A stretch of DNA of 64,000 nucleotides from Pterois miles (Eukaryota > Chordata > Actinopteri > Perciformes > Scorpaenidae), in contig CAMQGK010000144.1 in NCBI GenBank assembly GCA_947000775.1, positions 14,434,001 to 14,498,000 of the forward strand, written 5' to 3'. Position 1 is the first letter of the stretch, and every line of letters begins with the position of its first letter. This document shows, in pieces, positions 1-12,480 of this stretch. Position numbers and translations under genes: made by a program. The notes beneath the pieces are model-generated. The model saw only the letters and a list, made by a program, of their open reading frames with translations. It was not told the origin of the DNA and made no database searches.

Positions 1-19
1 CACACACACACACACACAC
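1..19. repeat. (CA)n microsatellite at the window edge
   Basis: Pure CA repeat cut by the left boundary. Confidence 0.9.
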
Positions 20-582
20 GTACACAGGGGACACCCCATTTAAGGCTAAATTATTTATGAACAGACAGACGCAGCTTTTTATAAAGTTAATAATTGAAGA
101 AAGATGAATTAGGGGGAGTGAAGGGATGGAGAGGAGAGACAAGGAGGGGGAGGAAGTAGAGATGATTTTATTTTTCTTAGAAATAGTTTACTATAAACCA
201 ACTCAAAATGGAGGCCTGACCTCCTCTTACTACTGCACATCATCTACAGTACATTTCTGCTCTCAGCTATCTCACTGTCCCTTGACCTTCTTCTCCTTTT
301 CTTCCATTTTGTTTTTTTTTTCCCCAACATCAACAGTGGTCATCTTCATCTTCTCTTCAGCGTCTTTTTCCTCTTTCCCTCCCTCTCAGGTGCCCTTGTT
401 ACCATGGCAACAGCAGACATCAGAATTAATCAGCTCGAGCACTCACTTCTCTTGCAGCTACGCGCGCGCACACACACACACACGCACACACAGTGTCAGG
501 TTGACATGACACTGTCCTCATTGCTGACACCAGCTGACTCCACATAACTGCAACATTTGTTCAGTATCTTCCCCGACACACA

Positions 583-645
583 CAGACACGCACACCCACA
601 AACACATACACATGCACACACACACACAGACACACACACACACAA
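583..645. repeat. CA-rich microsatellite, interrupted
   Basis: CA units interrupted by G and T variants. A similar shorter tract is at 467-493. Confidence 0.8.
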
Positions 646-1048
646 TGTTGTAGTCTGGACTCATACATACTCATACATTTAGAAAAACAACTGAGGACAT
701 AAACATTATTATAAATCTTCAAGCAATAGTTATTCACAATGCTGACATTCAAATGTGAACATGTAAAGAGGAATGAATGCATCAACACAATAAAATGAGT
801 CTAAACTGAGCTACTTGAAGAGGTGCAATCTGTTATTAGCATTAATCAGTGATGTGTGAGATTTGGGAGGGTAAAGTAACCCTTTAGTTGCATCACTTTC
901 ATGTTGTGCATCGTGCTGCTGTCTACCAAACCCCGGCAGGAATTTCAGCTGATGGAAACCTCCCTGTACTAATGGATAATAATGCGACACGACATTTGCA
1001 TCATCTGCGAGGAATAGTGCAACCGACTGCGTAATGTTACTGAGGATA

Positions 1049-1049
<1 letters not shown>

Positions 1050-1099
<50 letters not shown>
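1050..1099. repeat. (GT)n microsatellite
   Basis: About 25 pure GT units. Confidence 0.95.
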
Positions 1100-1102
<3 letters not shown>

Positions 1103-1263
1103 CTGTGTGTGCAGGTAGGTTGAGCAAAGCTACAGGGAAATATGTCTCCGACAGAAAGCTGATGTGTCGTGTGAGCGTTGTGAGTCCCGAGAGTCGAGAT
1201 AATCATGCTCTCGAGGTGGACAAAAATACAGCTCTATTGACCAAAGACAGGAAGAGAGAAGAG

Positions 1264-1266
<3 letters not shown>

Positions 1267-1357
<91 letters not shown>
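1267..1357. repeat. (GA)n microsatellite, about 90 bp
   Basis: About 45 uninterrupted GA units, the longest perfect dinucleotide tract of this kind in the window. Confidence 0.95.
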
Positions 1358-1359
<2 letters not shown>

Positions 1360-1804
1360 CATGCTGATGGTATCTGCTAACCTTCAATTAGCAGTGGTAG
1401 TCAGCAGGGCATTGATTAGCCTCTAAATGCCAGAGCAGTGTGCAAACACCCGCATCCATTTCTAAAGACACACACATTCACATGCACAGGTAATGTCACA
1501 AGTCCTTTCACAGGGAATAGATGTTCATGGATACTAATGACATGAGGAACACAAATTATCAAAACCTGAAGATTTAGCCATAATACAAGTCGTCACATCT
1601 GCATCATTTACAATCACAGTGACAGCAGCTTTGCACTGCAGGAAAGATGACGAAAGTAAATCACCGTTTCTCTCATTGCATCGTAGTACACCTCAATAGA
1701 AACTGAAGCTATGCAACATTTTCCTGAATTAATTATATCAACAAACTGCCTTTTCTTCCCATGGACTAGGAAGACCTTTTGCTGAACAACTGCTTTCAAA
1801 TCTG

Positions 1805-2100
1805 CATTTTGAGCTATTCCAGTCAGGCTTCGCCGCGGCTGCTCTCCTTAATGACCTTCTTACCACCATCCTCGAACATGATCTATTTTAGGTCTCTCTG
1901 ACCTTTGCACTACCTTTGACACTGCTGATCATTGGATTTGAAATCCTAATCAGAATGTTGGCATCTTCAGTTCATCTTAAAATTGGTTTCACTGCTAAAC
2001 GACAGCACATTTCAAGATTGCCGTGTACGCCGCTGACCTATGGGGAACCTCTGGGTCTGTTCTTAGACTTCTCTTCATCCATATTATATTATATAGAAAT
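1805..2100 (+). pseudogene. L2/CR1-type LINE reverse transcriptase relic
   Basis: Translated with frame shifts, this stretch gives FQSGF, then a decayed block ending DLCTTFDTADHW, matching the FQSGF...LDLSAAFDTVDH block of L2/CR1-type reverse transcriptase. Further on it gives YGEPLGLFLDFSSSI, a decayed form of the GVPQGSVLGPLLFSIY block. A stop after HDLF and frame changes make it inactive. No 3' tail or target duplication was identified. Confidence 0.6.
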
Positions 2101-2650
2101 ATAACATTTGTTCCCATTTTAAAGGGCTCACAAAATTGTGCCTCAGACCTGGACAAACCAGATAAGGCATTAAGTTCTGTTTTGTCAAACAAAGAAAAAG
2201 TAATCTAGAGATCATTCTTATCACACATTTAGATATAATTATGCATGCATTCATTGATACTCGAATATTCTGGCTCCCCACCAATTTCATTGATTTTAAA
2301 AAAAAAAAGGTACAGGACATGTTCATTTTTTATTTTGCTCAGTTGGCCTTCAGTTCTCTTTTGTCTTAACTTTTTCTTGTTTTGTTTTGCGTCAGCCTCC
2401 CTCCATTTTTTGCTCAGACTGCTTTTGTCTCACGCTTTCCATCTGTATGGCTTCTACTGTGTAAGAGCAAAAATGTGTCCTTCGACGAAAATAATAAACA
2501 GCATGCTGACTGTGTTTCTGTGTGTGTATGTAAGGTAAACTGTATGTGAATGTGGCCAGCAGGATGCGTAAGCCTGTAGCAATACATCAACATTGCGCGT
2601 CATATACGGATGTGTGCCTGTCCTTGAGTATGTGGACAGTGTCATTTCTA

Positions 2651-2652
<2 letters not shown>

Positions 2653-2690
<38 letters not shown>
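2653..2690. repeat. (GT)n microsatellite
   Basis: About 19 GT units. Confidence 0.9.
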
Positions 2691-2694
<4 letters not shown>

Positions 2695-2922
2695 TGTTGC
2701 CATAGATCAGAATAGACAGTGTATAGCCGGAAAACTACTGAGTCAGAGTGTCACTACCTGGTCAGAGACACAGCACCAAGGCCAAGCACTCATACATTAG
2801 CTGCCTGATCATAGACTGTATATACAGATGGACGATGCATCGCTTCCTTTCACTGTACACAAGTAAGGCCGAACTATCCCGGATACGGGAGATGCCATCT
2901 TGAGACTTTTGACATCAGTGAT

Positions 2923-3014
2923 TAGTCTGTGGAGGTTCTCATTCATCCAGGTCATATTCATTCTGGCAAAAATTGAATCGAAGGCAACTGTTGCCTTCGA
3001 TTCAATTTTTGCCA
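2923..3014 (+). mobile_element. Penelope-like retroelement fragment, copy 1 (collapsed palindrome)
   Basis: A 92-bp insert flanked by a perfect 12-bp direct repeat, GACATCAGTGAT (2911-2922 and 3015-3026). It begins TAGTCTGTGGAGGTTCTC. It ends in a perfect hairpin of two 27-nt arms (2962-2988 and 2990-3016) around one T, the last two bases overlapping the target repeat. The first end and the arm sequence match copy 2 at 4594-4795 in opposite orientation. Variable 11-12 bp duplications and inverted terminal structure are typical of Penelope-like elements; the family call is inferred. Confidence 0.6.
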
Positions 3015-4593
3015 GACATCAGTGATATTAATCAATGAGTCAGTAGTAAAGTAGTGGTCAGGGTCCTGGTATCAACGTCCCACCCACACACCCATCCAAA
3101 CCAATCACAAGCCGAGCACGGCCGCAGCTTGTTGCAAGACAGAATCACAGCTGTCAATCATAACATCTCATCCCCTTTTTAATTATGGATGTGCAATCCA
3201 AGGAAAAATACTATTCGATAATCCCCGGAAATTATTATTTTTTCAAACATTTTACCGGTAGTAATGTTACTACTAGGCAGTGCCTGTGACTGTTAAAACA
3301 AGAGAAAATATTGTTTATTTTTAAAGACAGGACGACAGTCACATAAATTAGTCAGCTTTATGAATTAACCACTACTTGAAAAATAAAAAATCATGACCCA
3401 TGCCTACTTTTTATACTATCAAATAACTAATTAAAACCAACTATAAGAAAAATGAACACTTATATAATAGTGTGATAAGAACTAAATAAAATGACAGAAA
3501 TCACGTTTGGGGAAAAAAAAAAAAAATTATGTGCACTTTGGCTTTTTAGTTTGGCCCACATCACATCCGCTGACATGGAAGAGGCGGGATTTATAGCCTA
3601 TACTGCAGCCAGCCACCAGGGGACTATCGAGATGTTTTAGCCTCACTTTTGGAGAGCTATCATGTCGTCCATCTTTATGTGCAGTCTACTTTTGCGTGCA
3701 TACAGAGAAATATATTCATCACTTTCATCTGACTAAACCATTTGCCCATCCGAGGGATTGGGATAGTTAAAGTAAAGAAACATTAGTCATAACTGAGTTT
3801 ATGTGATGAAGAGATAAGAGAAGATTTCATCCACAGATGAAGATGTTTTTGTACAGCTGAATCACTTTCATTCATGTCAAGAATAGCTGCTGTAATGACT
3901 GAATATTTCTTCCTGGTGCAAATAATTTAAATCATCTGAGTTGAAGCTGTGAGAGAGTGTGTGTGCGTTCTCAGTGTGTGTGGCTACGTGTACGAGCCTT
4001 TTCATTTTATATTTTGAATAAGCTTTGATCCAGAAATGAAAGTGTGGATGCTGCAAATAAGTGACTTCATATGATTTTGTGAATCATAAAGCTTCTCTAC
4101 CATCTAAGCTGCAATGCAGATGCACTGCTCTTTTGCTCTCTGCTTTGCTTTTATTTCAAATCGTGTTTTTTTGCCACTTTTACCTGCCTTTTTTTAACCG
4201 CACTCTACAGATCATGACAAACGGTCTTCGGACTACGTTACTGTGACCCGAGCGCCACACGGACTAGTTACAGCACAAGGTGTCAGTGATGTTTACTGCT
4301 AGCTAACTGAACCCAGTGACAAAACTAATTTTGTTTTGCTAATATGTGATTAATTTAGATTGAGAGGATAATGAAGGAACATTAAAATATGGTTGATATA
4401 TCTGGCTTTACACTTTATCAAAAGTCAGGGCTGAAACAGTTCTTGTAGTCATACCGATTCGTCACATTGCAGTGCACATAGTGCATGCAGAACACACTGT
4501 ATGTAGATTAAGAAAAGCTGTGGACCATACATGGTACTTTCTTTAGTACCAAGTCGGCCAAGGCTCCATGTGAGCTGAGTCGATACTAGAGGA

Positions 4594-4795
4594 TTCTGGC
4601 AACAATCGAATCGAAGGCTATTGGACTTAGATTTGTCTCTGAAGACGTTTCGCCCCTCAGACTGTAGTGTTCGAACCGATGAAGCCGCTTGGATAAGGAG
4701 CGAAACGTCTTCAGAGACAAATCTAAGTCCAGTTGCCTTTGATTCAAATGTTGCCAGAATGAATAATACCTGGATGAATGAGAACATTCACAGAC
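4594..4795 (-). mobile_element. Penelope-like retroelement fragment, copy 2 (long hairpin)
   Basis: A 202-bp insert flanked by a perfect 11-bp direct repeat, ATACTAGAGGA (4583-4593 and 4796-4806). Read on the minus strand it starts GTCTGTGAATGTTCTCATTC like copy 1. It then folds into a long hairpin whose arms (about 4624-4655 and 4700-4732) share GGACTTAGATTTGTCTCTGA and its complement. The loop side carries a hammerhead-like core. It interrupts an older repeat. Fish Penelope families carry such ends and ribozyme motifs; I infer the family from that. Confidence 0.6.
4676..4709 (+). ncRNA. Hammerhead ribozyme-like core (degenerate)
   Basis: The plus strand reads CCGATGA (4676-4682; the consensus is CUGAUGA), then an imperfect stem II (4684-4690 with 4695-4701, loop GGAT), then GAAAC (4702-4706) and GTC (4707-4709), the expected cleavage triplet. 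GAA at 4673-4675 can pair with TTC at 4710-4712 as the base of stem I. Stem III has no loop in a monomer, but ACGT is self-complementary, so only a dimer could close it. The U4-to-C change and two stem II mismatches suggest this copy is inactive. Confidence 0.4.
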
Positions 4796-6878
4796 ATACT
4801 AGAGGATGGAGTTAAAACACTGCAGACCACAGACTGCAGACTGGTCAGAGAAAATCGCCACTAGAGCCACATGGTTCATCCTGCCAAAACCTGCGATTTT
4901 GAAATAGCCAAGCTTGTCAATAGCAACTGCAATTTTTTTTCACTTGATTGTAACTACGGTATACAAGGGACAAAGTGCAGATATGCCTCTGTTTGGTTGC
5001 CGATGAAAGAATTCAGCATGTGTCCCGTTGAAGATGATATCGCCGAAAACCCTGCCTACACTGTCAACTATCTGCAGTGGAAAACGACCTGAGAAAAGGA
5101 AGTGTTACCAAAAAGTGAGTCAAGTCGATTTGAGCAGAGCGGTACCACGGACTGGACACACAACTTAAGTGAAGGATTCACAAATAGCTATTGCTCCCCA
5201 ACAGTGAACAGTAACTTAGACTCCTGACAGCAGTATGTCTCTGTACTCATCAAAACCTTTAATGCAGATTCAAATGTTAAAAAACTGAACTGGAGAAACT
5301 TCTGAACTCCATGACAATCTCTGAGTGACTCGTGACAGCATGATATCAACACCACTCAACAGGATTCAAATAAATTTAGTCTCTTCTCAGCATGTTGTCA
5401 CTAATACAGGTCAAGTGGTCTCCACCCAGGGTTTCCACCAGCGTACTTGCAAGTGCGGCAGCGTGCTGTCCCTAAGATGACTCCCTCCTGGGCCTAATCA
5501 TTGGGGAATTATAAATCCTTAACTTTCTTTTAAGGTTAAGGTTTTTTTTAATTAACCTGAAGACCTAAGCCAAATGTCTTACTCACCTGGACCAACGCTA
5601 TTCTCATCTTACGGACAAGACGCTCCTCCGAGTCTTAACAACGTTTGGTGGGATCCCCGTCCACCTGATCTAGAATCAAATACTTAAATCCGCACAAACA
5701 CACACTCTCCCCCTCTGCTCCAACTTTGCTGTTTAAACTCGGCACAATCGACACCAGCATTTCTGCTGATAAAGGAAATGACAGACAAAGAGATCAGCTC
5801 TCTCCCACCGGGACTGGAGACACTGATACGGTCAGCAAGGTCACCAAAAGATCTGAATTTCTGACTTGCAACAACTCAAGACAGAAGAGTCGATTGACGG
5901 GGCTCTTGCCTCACCCCATGTCCCAAATTAATGTTATTTCTGGTCCACCGACTGTTCACATTTTTATTTTGATTGGTGGACGAGCGAAGAAATTGGACTT
6001 TGCAAACCTCCCTACTGCTGCAAACGTGCCAAATTTGATAAAACTTTGTCAGCCACAATCTGTCTTCTAGTACAGGGAAGTTTGTTTTATTAAATCAGTC
6101 AGTTCTTTGGCTGGAAAATCAATTTCAATTAATGGTTTAATAACTCCATACAAACTTGATTTCATGTTTGTAACTAAAAGGTTGGCTGGGCACAAAACAA
6201 CAGTGCACTGAACCTTACGGTAGAAGTATATTGTAAAGTTCGTCAATACTGAAAAGAGCTCCATTTGAGGAAAGCATAGATGAGCAAGTCTCCATGCTGA
6301 CCTCACAACATGAAAATAGGCACACAGCAATAATGGGTAAGAAATTCAATAGCAGCAACCTTTCACCCCTTCATTGCCTATTAACAGACATACTTATACT
6401 CAGACAGAAAATGGCACAAAGGAACACACACATACACACAGCTGCTGCAGCCAACATGCTCTGCCAAATGGCTGGTTTCTAAATAAGAGGCAGTCATCAA
6501 ATATAGATTCAAATGTCCTTCATAATTTATATCTACAAGGCACAGCAGGCTCACAGACACACACACATACACAAACGCATACACACACTTTGTGAATATG
6601 TGTATACCGCATGTGCGTACGGGGGGAATGTGTACGTCACCAAGCAGGAAAACTAGGACACAACAGAAGAACAAAACTAGGTGGGAACCTAGTTCTCTAT
6701 ATGGCTGGATCGTGTTTGGTCAATGTGCTAAACTGTGGCCAAATTGTTAAAGGGATAGTCAGTGGTGTCTATAATGTGAATTACTGGATATTAAATGTTC
6801 ATCTGCAATTTTCAGTAGCACTCCTAGTACTGTTTGTTCTCAAACTGTACTGAAGTAGCAGCGGGGGAGAGAAAAGGT

Positions 6879-7190
6879 CTCAACAACTATTGGATGGGTT
6901 GTCGTGAAAGTGGTTCAGACATTGATTATTCAAAGTTTTAATTTGTCCTGTACAATACTAGCAGATTCACTGTATCCTCTAAGGCCTGAATATGTACTTT
7001 ACATATTACAGTACATTACCAAATACCAAAAAAGACATTCCCATCAGGCTAAGCTGTACTTGAACCTGTGCTGTGAACCTGGTAAATAGTACCTGCTAAA
7101 CATTAGCATATTAGCATTGCCATTGTGGCCTTGTTAGCATGCTGATTTTAGCATGTAGCTTAATAGAGTGCTACAGCAATGAGTCCTAAA
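6879..7190 (+). repeat. Interspersed repeat, GCTAACATGCTAAC family (copy 1)
   Basis: Contains CAACAACTATTGGATGGGTT followed by a TTAGCAT-rich tail (7100-7160), two landmarks of a frequent percomorph repeat. The family call is from memory. Other copies lie at 11.3, 39.6-40.3 and 54.0-54.9 kb. Confidence 0.5.
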
Positions 7191-8029
7191 ACTCGGAAAA
7201 GAGTTAGCATTTAGCACTTCCAGTTCTGGTCTGGTCAGTAATAAGGTCTGTGGTTAACACAAGATTAGAGATATTTTAACAGTTTGTTCTAGGATAGAAA
7301 ATACATCAACAAATATCCAACTCATGATTTTTGAAACCTTTATGCATCTTAAAAGAGGAGGTTGCTAACAAATGGCTAAATGAGACTACTAAACATCATC
7401 ACGGTGAATTGTTGGGTATGCCTGCGTTCATGCGATCGTGGTGTAGTTCATTTATAGCCTAACTAGCTTTTTACTTCTAGCAATTGCGTCACGTTTCAAA
7501 AATCATAAAAGTGATGTTCATTTGGTAAGATTGTCTTGCTGAACAAAATGTGTCATGAACACATTAATGTGGGATTGCCACAGAGCTTATTTGCTGCAAT
7601 AATCCAAAACCCAATGGAAAAATCCCATTGGCTTTTTGTCGAGGGAACACAGGGCAACGCTAACTTCCTGGTTGGCCTACAAAAATACATCATCCATGCA
7701 GCGCTCTATGCATTGCCTCAGTACAGCTGCTAACAAAGTGCTCTTCTCTTTGTCAATAATTTGTATGATGTTTCTGTGCGAGATTTATCAGTTTTGTGCC
7801 GCTAGGCTTCTCACATTGATTATGGCCCTGATACACTTATAGCTGTTTTGCTATCATGTGATGTGTTGCTGCTTCTTAAGGCAGGTCACACAACGAGTGG
7901 CTACATAACTACTTACTGTACATAAGGTTTTATGGTATGTTTGTATATTTAATATGTTTATATCAGATTATATCTTTATTTTTTAACTTTTGCCTTGATA
8001 TCTAGGTCATTGTATGTAGGTAGTATTGG

Positions 8030-8340
8030 ACCAAACTGATAATGACCATCACATCAGCCCATCCTTATATGCTAATCATATGTCCTGGTGTCTATTTTTA
8101 GCCAGGTTTGATTACCAGCCATGCAGACTGATCCTTCCCTTGAGCCTCCCCCCAGATCAGTATATAGCTCATACTACAGTTTTCTACCAGAGCACAATGC
8201 TTTGTGCTGCCACAGAGCCATACTTTAATTACATTAGAGTCTATTTTGAGACAGGTATAATTAACAGACTACCTACATTTTCAACAGTATGGTGCTATTT
8301 AAGGGATACTGGTAAATCTCACTCTAGTACATGTTAAAGT
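8030..8340. other. Candidate conserved noncoding block
   Basis: This non-repetitive stretch is dense in AT-core factor motifs: TAATTA, ATGCTAAT, CTATTTTTAG and ACAATG. It lacks open frames, microsatellites and transposon ends. Its texture resembles fish conserved noncoding elements, but only an alignment could show conservation. Confidence 0.25.
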
Positions 8341-8722
8341 TGCAATGGCAGGATACGTTTGGCTTAGTTAGCTAACTCACCATGTCAAAACTTACATCCA
8401 TGTGACAATTAATGTAAAAGAAAAAAAATGCATGTTTTTTTCCCCCATATTGTTATGGTTACTTCATGGCTTATGAGTAAGTGTAACAATATCCTCATTT
8501 TTACCACATTTAAAAAAAAAAATGTGTTTTGAATTATTTTGCTTCGCATAGGTAGCAAATGTTAGGCCACTTTCACTATAGCCTATTTTTAGAAGCTCTG
8601 AAAACCATACTTTGGAAAATATTGACCAGCCAGATAACGATGGGAGCCAGGAGATTTACACATCTGAGGTTTTGCATGCCAGATATGATATATGAATCTT
8701 ATAGGCAGGTGTCTATTTTTAG
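8092..8722. promoter_or_regulatory. Cluster of three perfect MEF2 motifs
   Basis: CTATTTTTAG, a perfect MEF2 consensus, occurs at 8092-8101, 8583-8592 and 8713-8722. The first and third lie in an identical 15-base context, GGTGTCTATTTTTAG (8087-8101 and 8708-8722). TAATTA homeodomain cores and an ATGCTAAT POU-type octamer lie nearby. MEF2 proteins act in neurons and heart, where Gao is abundant. An enhancer role is inferred. Confidence 0.35.
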
Positions 8723-10526
8723 TCTGGCCTAATTAGCTGCACCAGCAGTTGGCTGCCAGACTTGAATGCAGAACGCAGAGGAATTCAAGCACAACGTCAA
8801 CGAATGTCAGTACATGTTACAAAAGAGTTTTATTTTGTTATTCTGTGTTTCGACAATCAGCGAGATAAAATTACTGTTGTCTGACTGGAGTCTGGTTACT
8901 TTGAGGAGAGCATATTGATAGGATATTTTGTAAGTTAATAAATTCAAAATAATAATAACATTTAAAATCCCTGTTGATTTCATATATTGTATTACATATT
9001 CACGCCATCACGCGTCACATAGTGTCGTAAAAAGGGCCAAAATTAGCATGTCCACCCTGGTGTCACGGTTCCGTCGCTGCCGCTCGGAGCTGGAACCGAT
9101 AAATACCCCTGACTACTGCAGAGTCATTTGTAACAAGAATGAATACTGATTGTAACATTTTCCACTGAAGGCAAAACCCAGATGTTAGCGAGCTTTTTGT
9201 TCGAGTGGGAGAGAGGCTTACAAGGCTGCATCCACAGTTATGGTTATGTAAGGCAACACAAAAAATACCTTAGGAAATAGGATTTATATAACCAATTAAC
9301 TGAATGAAAAAAGAACCGTTTAAAGGCAGACAAAATAACCAGATGGACCTGTAGTCCACTTGTCCAGTGAGTAAAATATCTGACACATCAAGGTATTATA
9401 AAAATCTTATAGATCCAGTATTACAGTATGAAGTCCTACACATCACGCATCATTGCCCTCAATTGGGTAATACAACCAGAGGTCGTGAAGGGGTAGATAT
9501 CTTGGTATAATCTTTAACAGTTGAAAAAATCTTTCACCTCACAATATGCATCATCCCATTGCTCTTCGGAGTGTGTGTCTGGGTGTGTTTGCAAACGGCA
9601 AGTACTGTATACAGAGCAGTACTGTATGTGGTCTGAACTGACACAATTGATGACATTTGGCTGTTCAGCAGGACCATGTGATGACATTAATGCAGGGTAC
9701 TTTATCAACCTGATACATTCCACACACACAGGCATGTATAATCATAGTGTTGTGCCAATGAGCTAAATAAACCCCTAAGGACCATCTCCAATGCTCCCTC
9801 CCTCTATCTGTGCTCTTTTTCTCTCCTCTGTCACTCTATTCATCATGTTCTACACCTGAGGGAGAATATTTCATCCCTCTCTCTCTCTTGCCCATCCTCT
9901 CGGGGGACTATGGTCCATGTTCTGTCTCTCTCAGCACCTGAGAACCCAGTCCCTGAGGTAACACACAGCCCTTGAGAAAACTGAACACACACATAAATGC
10001 CGGTTGCCTTCATGAGTGACTGATCACAAGCCTATCCAAGTGACTCGCAGACATAAAACCATTTATTCTGAACTATTGTCTGTTGTTAAAGGTATCTTGC
10101 AAAGGAATAGCAGCCTCACGCACGAATAGATACAGTTGCAAGAAAAAGTATGTTAACCCTTTGGGATTACTTGGATTTCTACATAAATTGGTCATAAAAT
10201 GTGTTCTGATCTTCATCACAACAATAGACAAACACAGTAGACAAAAACATGTCACATTCTCAATCTCAGCTGTTCTTGCTGGTTAAATTCTTGCTGGCAG
10301 TGTGAGGCTTTTCTTTGAAGGCAATGCTTAGCAAATCAGCATTGATGATTGGCCGCCCTGGTAACTGAAGGTGACAGAAGCAAGGCATCATGGTCCTGTT
10401 CTTAGAAGCGCAGTGTTGTGGCATGGTGAGAGTCACAAGTCCGTGTGCCTGTCAAATGATGCTGGCAGCACCAGTCTGGCAAACTCAGTGAGCAGGTAAG
10501 TGAGAGAGAGGCCGTGTAGTAAGTGC

Positions 10527-10563
10527 ATGTGTGTGTGTGTGCACGTGTGTGTGTGTGTGTGCA

Positions 10564-10612
<49 letters not shown>
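10527..10612. repeat. (GT)n microsatellite with GCAT interruptions
   Basis: Compound GT tract; the 3' part (10568-10611) is pure. Confidence 0.9.
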
Positions 10613-10614
<2 letters not shown>

Positions 10615-11261
10615 CTTTAGAGAGCTACAGGGCCATTTATCGAGCTCTGGCAGAGAACTAGCTGTGTGTGGGTGCGAGTGTGTGTATGTTGCCTCCCCTT
10701 AAGGCCCTACTCTGAGCCTTTCTGATGTTATGCACTCTGACATGTTTTCCAGACTTTACCCTATCTAAAAGGCACTGTTGCTTCACAGACACACACATGG
10801 TGAAGACAAGAGGGCAAAAGAATGAGAGGCTTTCGTTAAGTGGAGTCAATAACACACTGAGTGGGTCGCAATCAAACAGTACGTACATTCAGACGCGCAC
10901 TCACACACCCCATGTGTTTCTTCTCGGAACTAATCTTGCCCTCCACGGCTGATAATAGCACAAATAACAAGCATAATTGTCTCTTAAAACACATCTTCAA
11001 TCTCTGATGTTTCTTTTCACTACTCCATTTGACACCGTCTCACATGAAACCTCAATTGCCCCGTTACAAATTCAAGCAGACTGTCTCTTTGGAGATATCT
11101 GAATAGCCAATTGCTAGAAAGGTTTTCCAATCATTTTTAAGCAAAAAAAAAAAAAAAATACAAATTTCACTTATTCCAGACTCTCAAACATGCCGATCTG
11201 ATGATTTTTTTTTTCATGAACGATATTAGAGTGAATATCTTTGGGATTAGCCTAAAAGTCT

Positions 11262-11540
11262 GGCAGCCCTGTGCATGCTAACATCAGCATGCTAACATGC
11301 TCACAGTGACAATGTTGACAAAAGATGCTGATGCTAAGAAGGGATAATGTTGTTTAATGTGTTAGCATGCTAACATTTGCTAACTGACACTTAAAAGTGC
11401 TAAATATGGGATTGGGAGCATTTCTATTGCCTCTAAACAGTTCTCAACATGGCGATGGCAAGCCGCAGCTCACAGCTAATGGTGCTAACAACGCTAACAG
11501 TGCATAACAATGGCATAAGGGCTGACATCTACCAGCGTTT
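11262..11540 (-). repeat. Interspersed repeat, GCTAACATGCTAAC family (copy 2, fragment)
   Basis: Repeated GCTAACAT and ATGTTAGC motifs (11276-11380) and a following GCTAACA-rich stretch resemble the tail of the repeat seen at 40.1 kb, here in the opposite sense. Confidence 0.4.
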
Positions 11541-12213
11541 ACCAGATGGTGGCTGCTACACTTCCGCGACAGCACCGTTATCAGCTGTAAGTGCCATATG
11601 AGAGCAGTGCAAAGTGTCGGTCTCGACCTAGCCAGTGGGGGGCACGCTCACATGCAGTGAAAGCACGTGTGGCCGGTGCGGCTATATCAACAAAGCAAGA
11701 AGAAGATCGGATTATGATACAGGCAGGCAAAGTGACTTCATTCTCTGCTCAGGTAGACATTACTCCACTTGCAAATAATTGTTTGCTGTTACATTAATGC
11801 TCTGGAAATTGAATTTAGCACAACTTAGGAGTACATAACGCTAAAGGAGAAGTTGAGGATCACTAAACTTCTTGTGATTCATAGTCTGGGAACCATGAAT
11901 ATCTGTGCCATCTGTGAACCTGTGAAATCTATCCAGTGGTTGTAGAGATATTTCAGTCTGAATCAAAGTGATGAACTGACCGACACTCCCATCCCTAGAG
12001 CCATGCAGCTAGCATAGCAAACAAATAAGCCATTGAAAATATCAGTTCTTAAACATTTCATAGAGGAAAAAAGGGATTAATTGAGAAGATAATCTGTAGA
12101 TTAACTGAAAAAAAAGTCAACCTAACCTAACATTTTGCTGGCACATGCACTCTTGGGGAAATGTACAGTGCTTGTTTCCTCCTCACTAAGTATCACTGTG
12201 ATGTTCCTGAGTC

Positions 12214-12480
12214 AGGCATCCATCCATTTTCTAAACCGCTTAGCTTGTTCAAGGTCGCAGGGCGCTGTAGCCCATCCCAGAGTGTATTCATGGTTGCCAG
12301 TCTATCACAGGGTCTGGCCGGCACAGACAGACGCATTCATGCTCACATTCACACCTACGGCCAATTTACAGCAGTCACTTCACCAAACCTGCGTGTCTGT
12401 GGACTGTGGGAGAGCATGGAGAGCATGCCAACTGTACACAGGAAGGTCCCAGCTGGTGTTCAGATTCAAACCAAAGGCTG
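12214..12480 (-). mobile_element. tRNA-derived SINE-like repeat
   Basis: Starts CATCCATCCATTTTCTAAAC and contains GCCAGTCTATCACAGGGTC, GGCCAATTTA and GTGGACTGTGGGAG, landmarks of a widespread teleost repeat. Its opposite-strand head carries a decayed box B (GGTTTGAATC, near 12464-12473). It belongs with the fragments at 19.5 and 35.4 kb, which are in the other orientation. Confidence 0.6.

Larger units (their letters stand above)
4500..5160. repeat. Older interspersed repeat that hosts the Penelope-like insert
   Basis: The sequence near 4530-4590 (TGGTACTTTCTTTAGTACC and GAGTCGATAC) and near 5105-5150 (GTTACCAAAAAGTGAGTC and GCGGTACCACGG) resembles the two inverted ends of a common fish nonautonomous DNA element. 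The Penelope-like insertion splits it at its left end. Confidence 0.35.

Noticed and set aside
5726..6070. Retroviral or LTR element fragment
   Set aside because: The 114-codon frame and the nearby GTGGGATCCCCGTCCACC looked suggestive, but there are no LTR ends, primer binding site or polymerase motifs.
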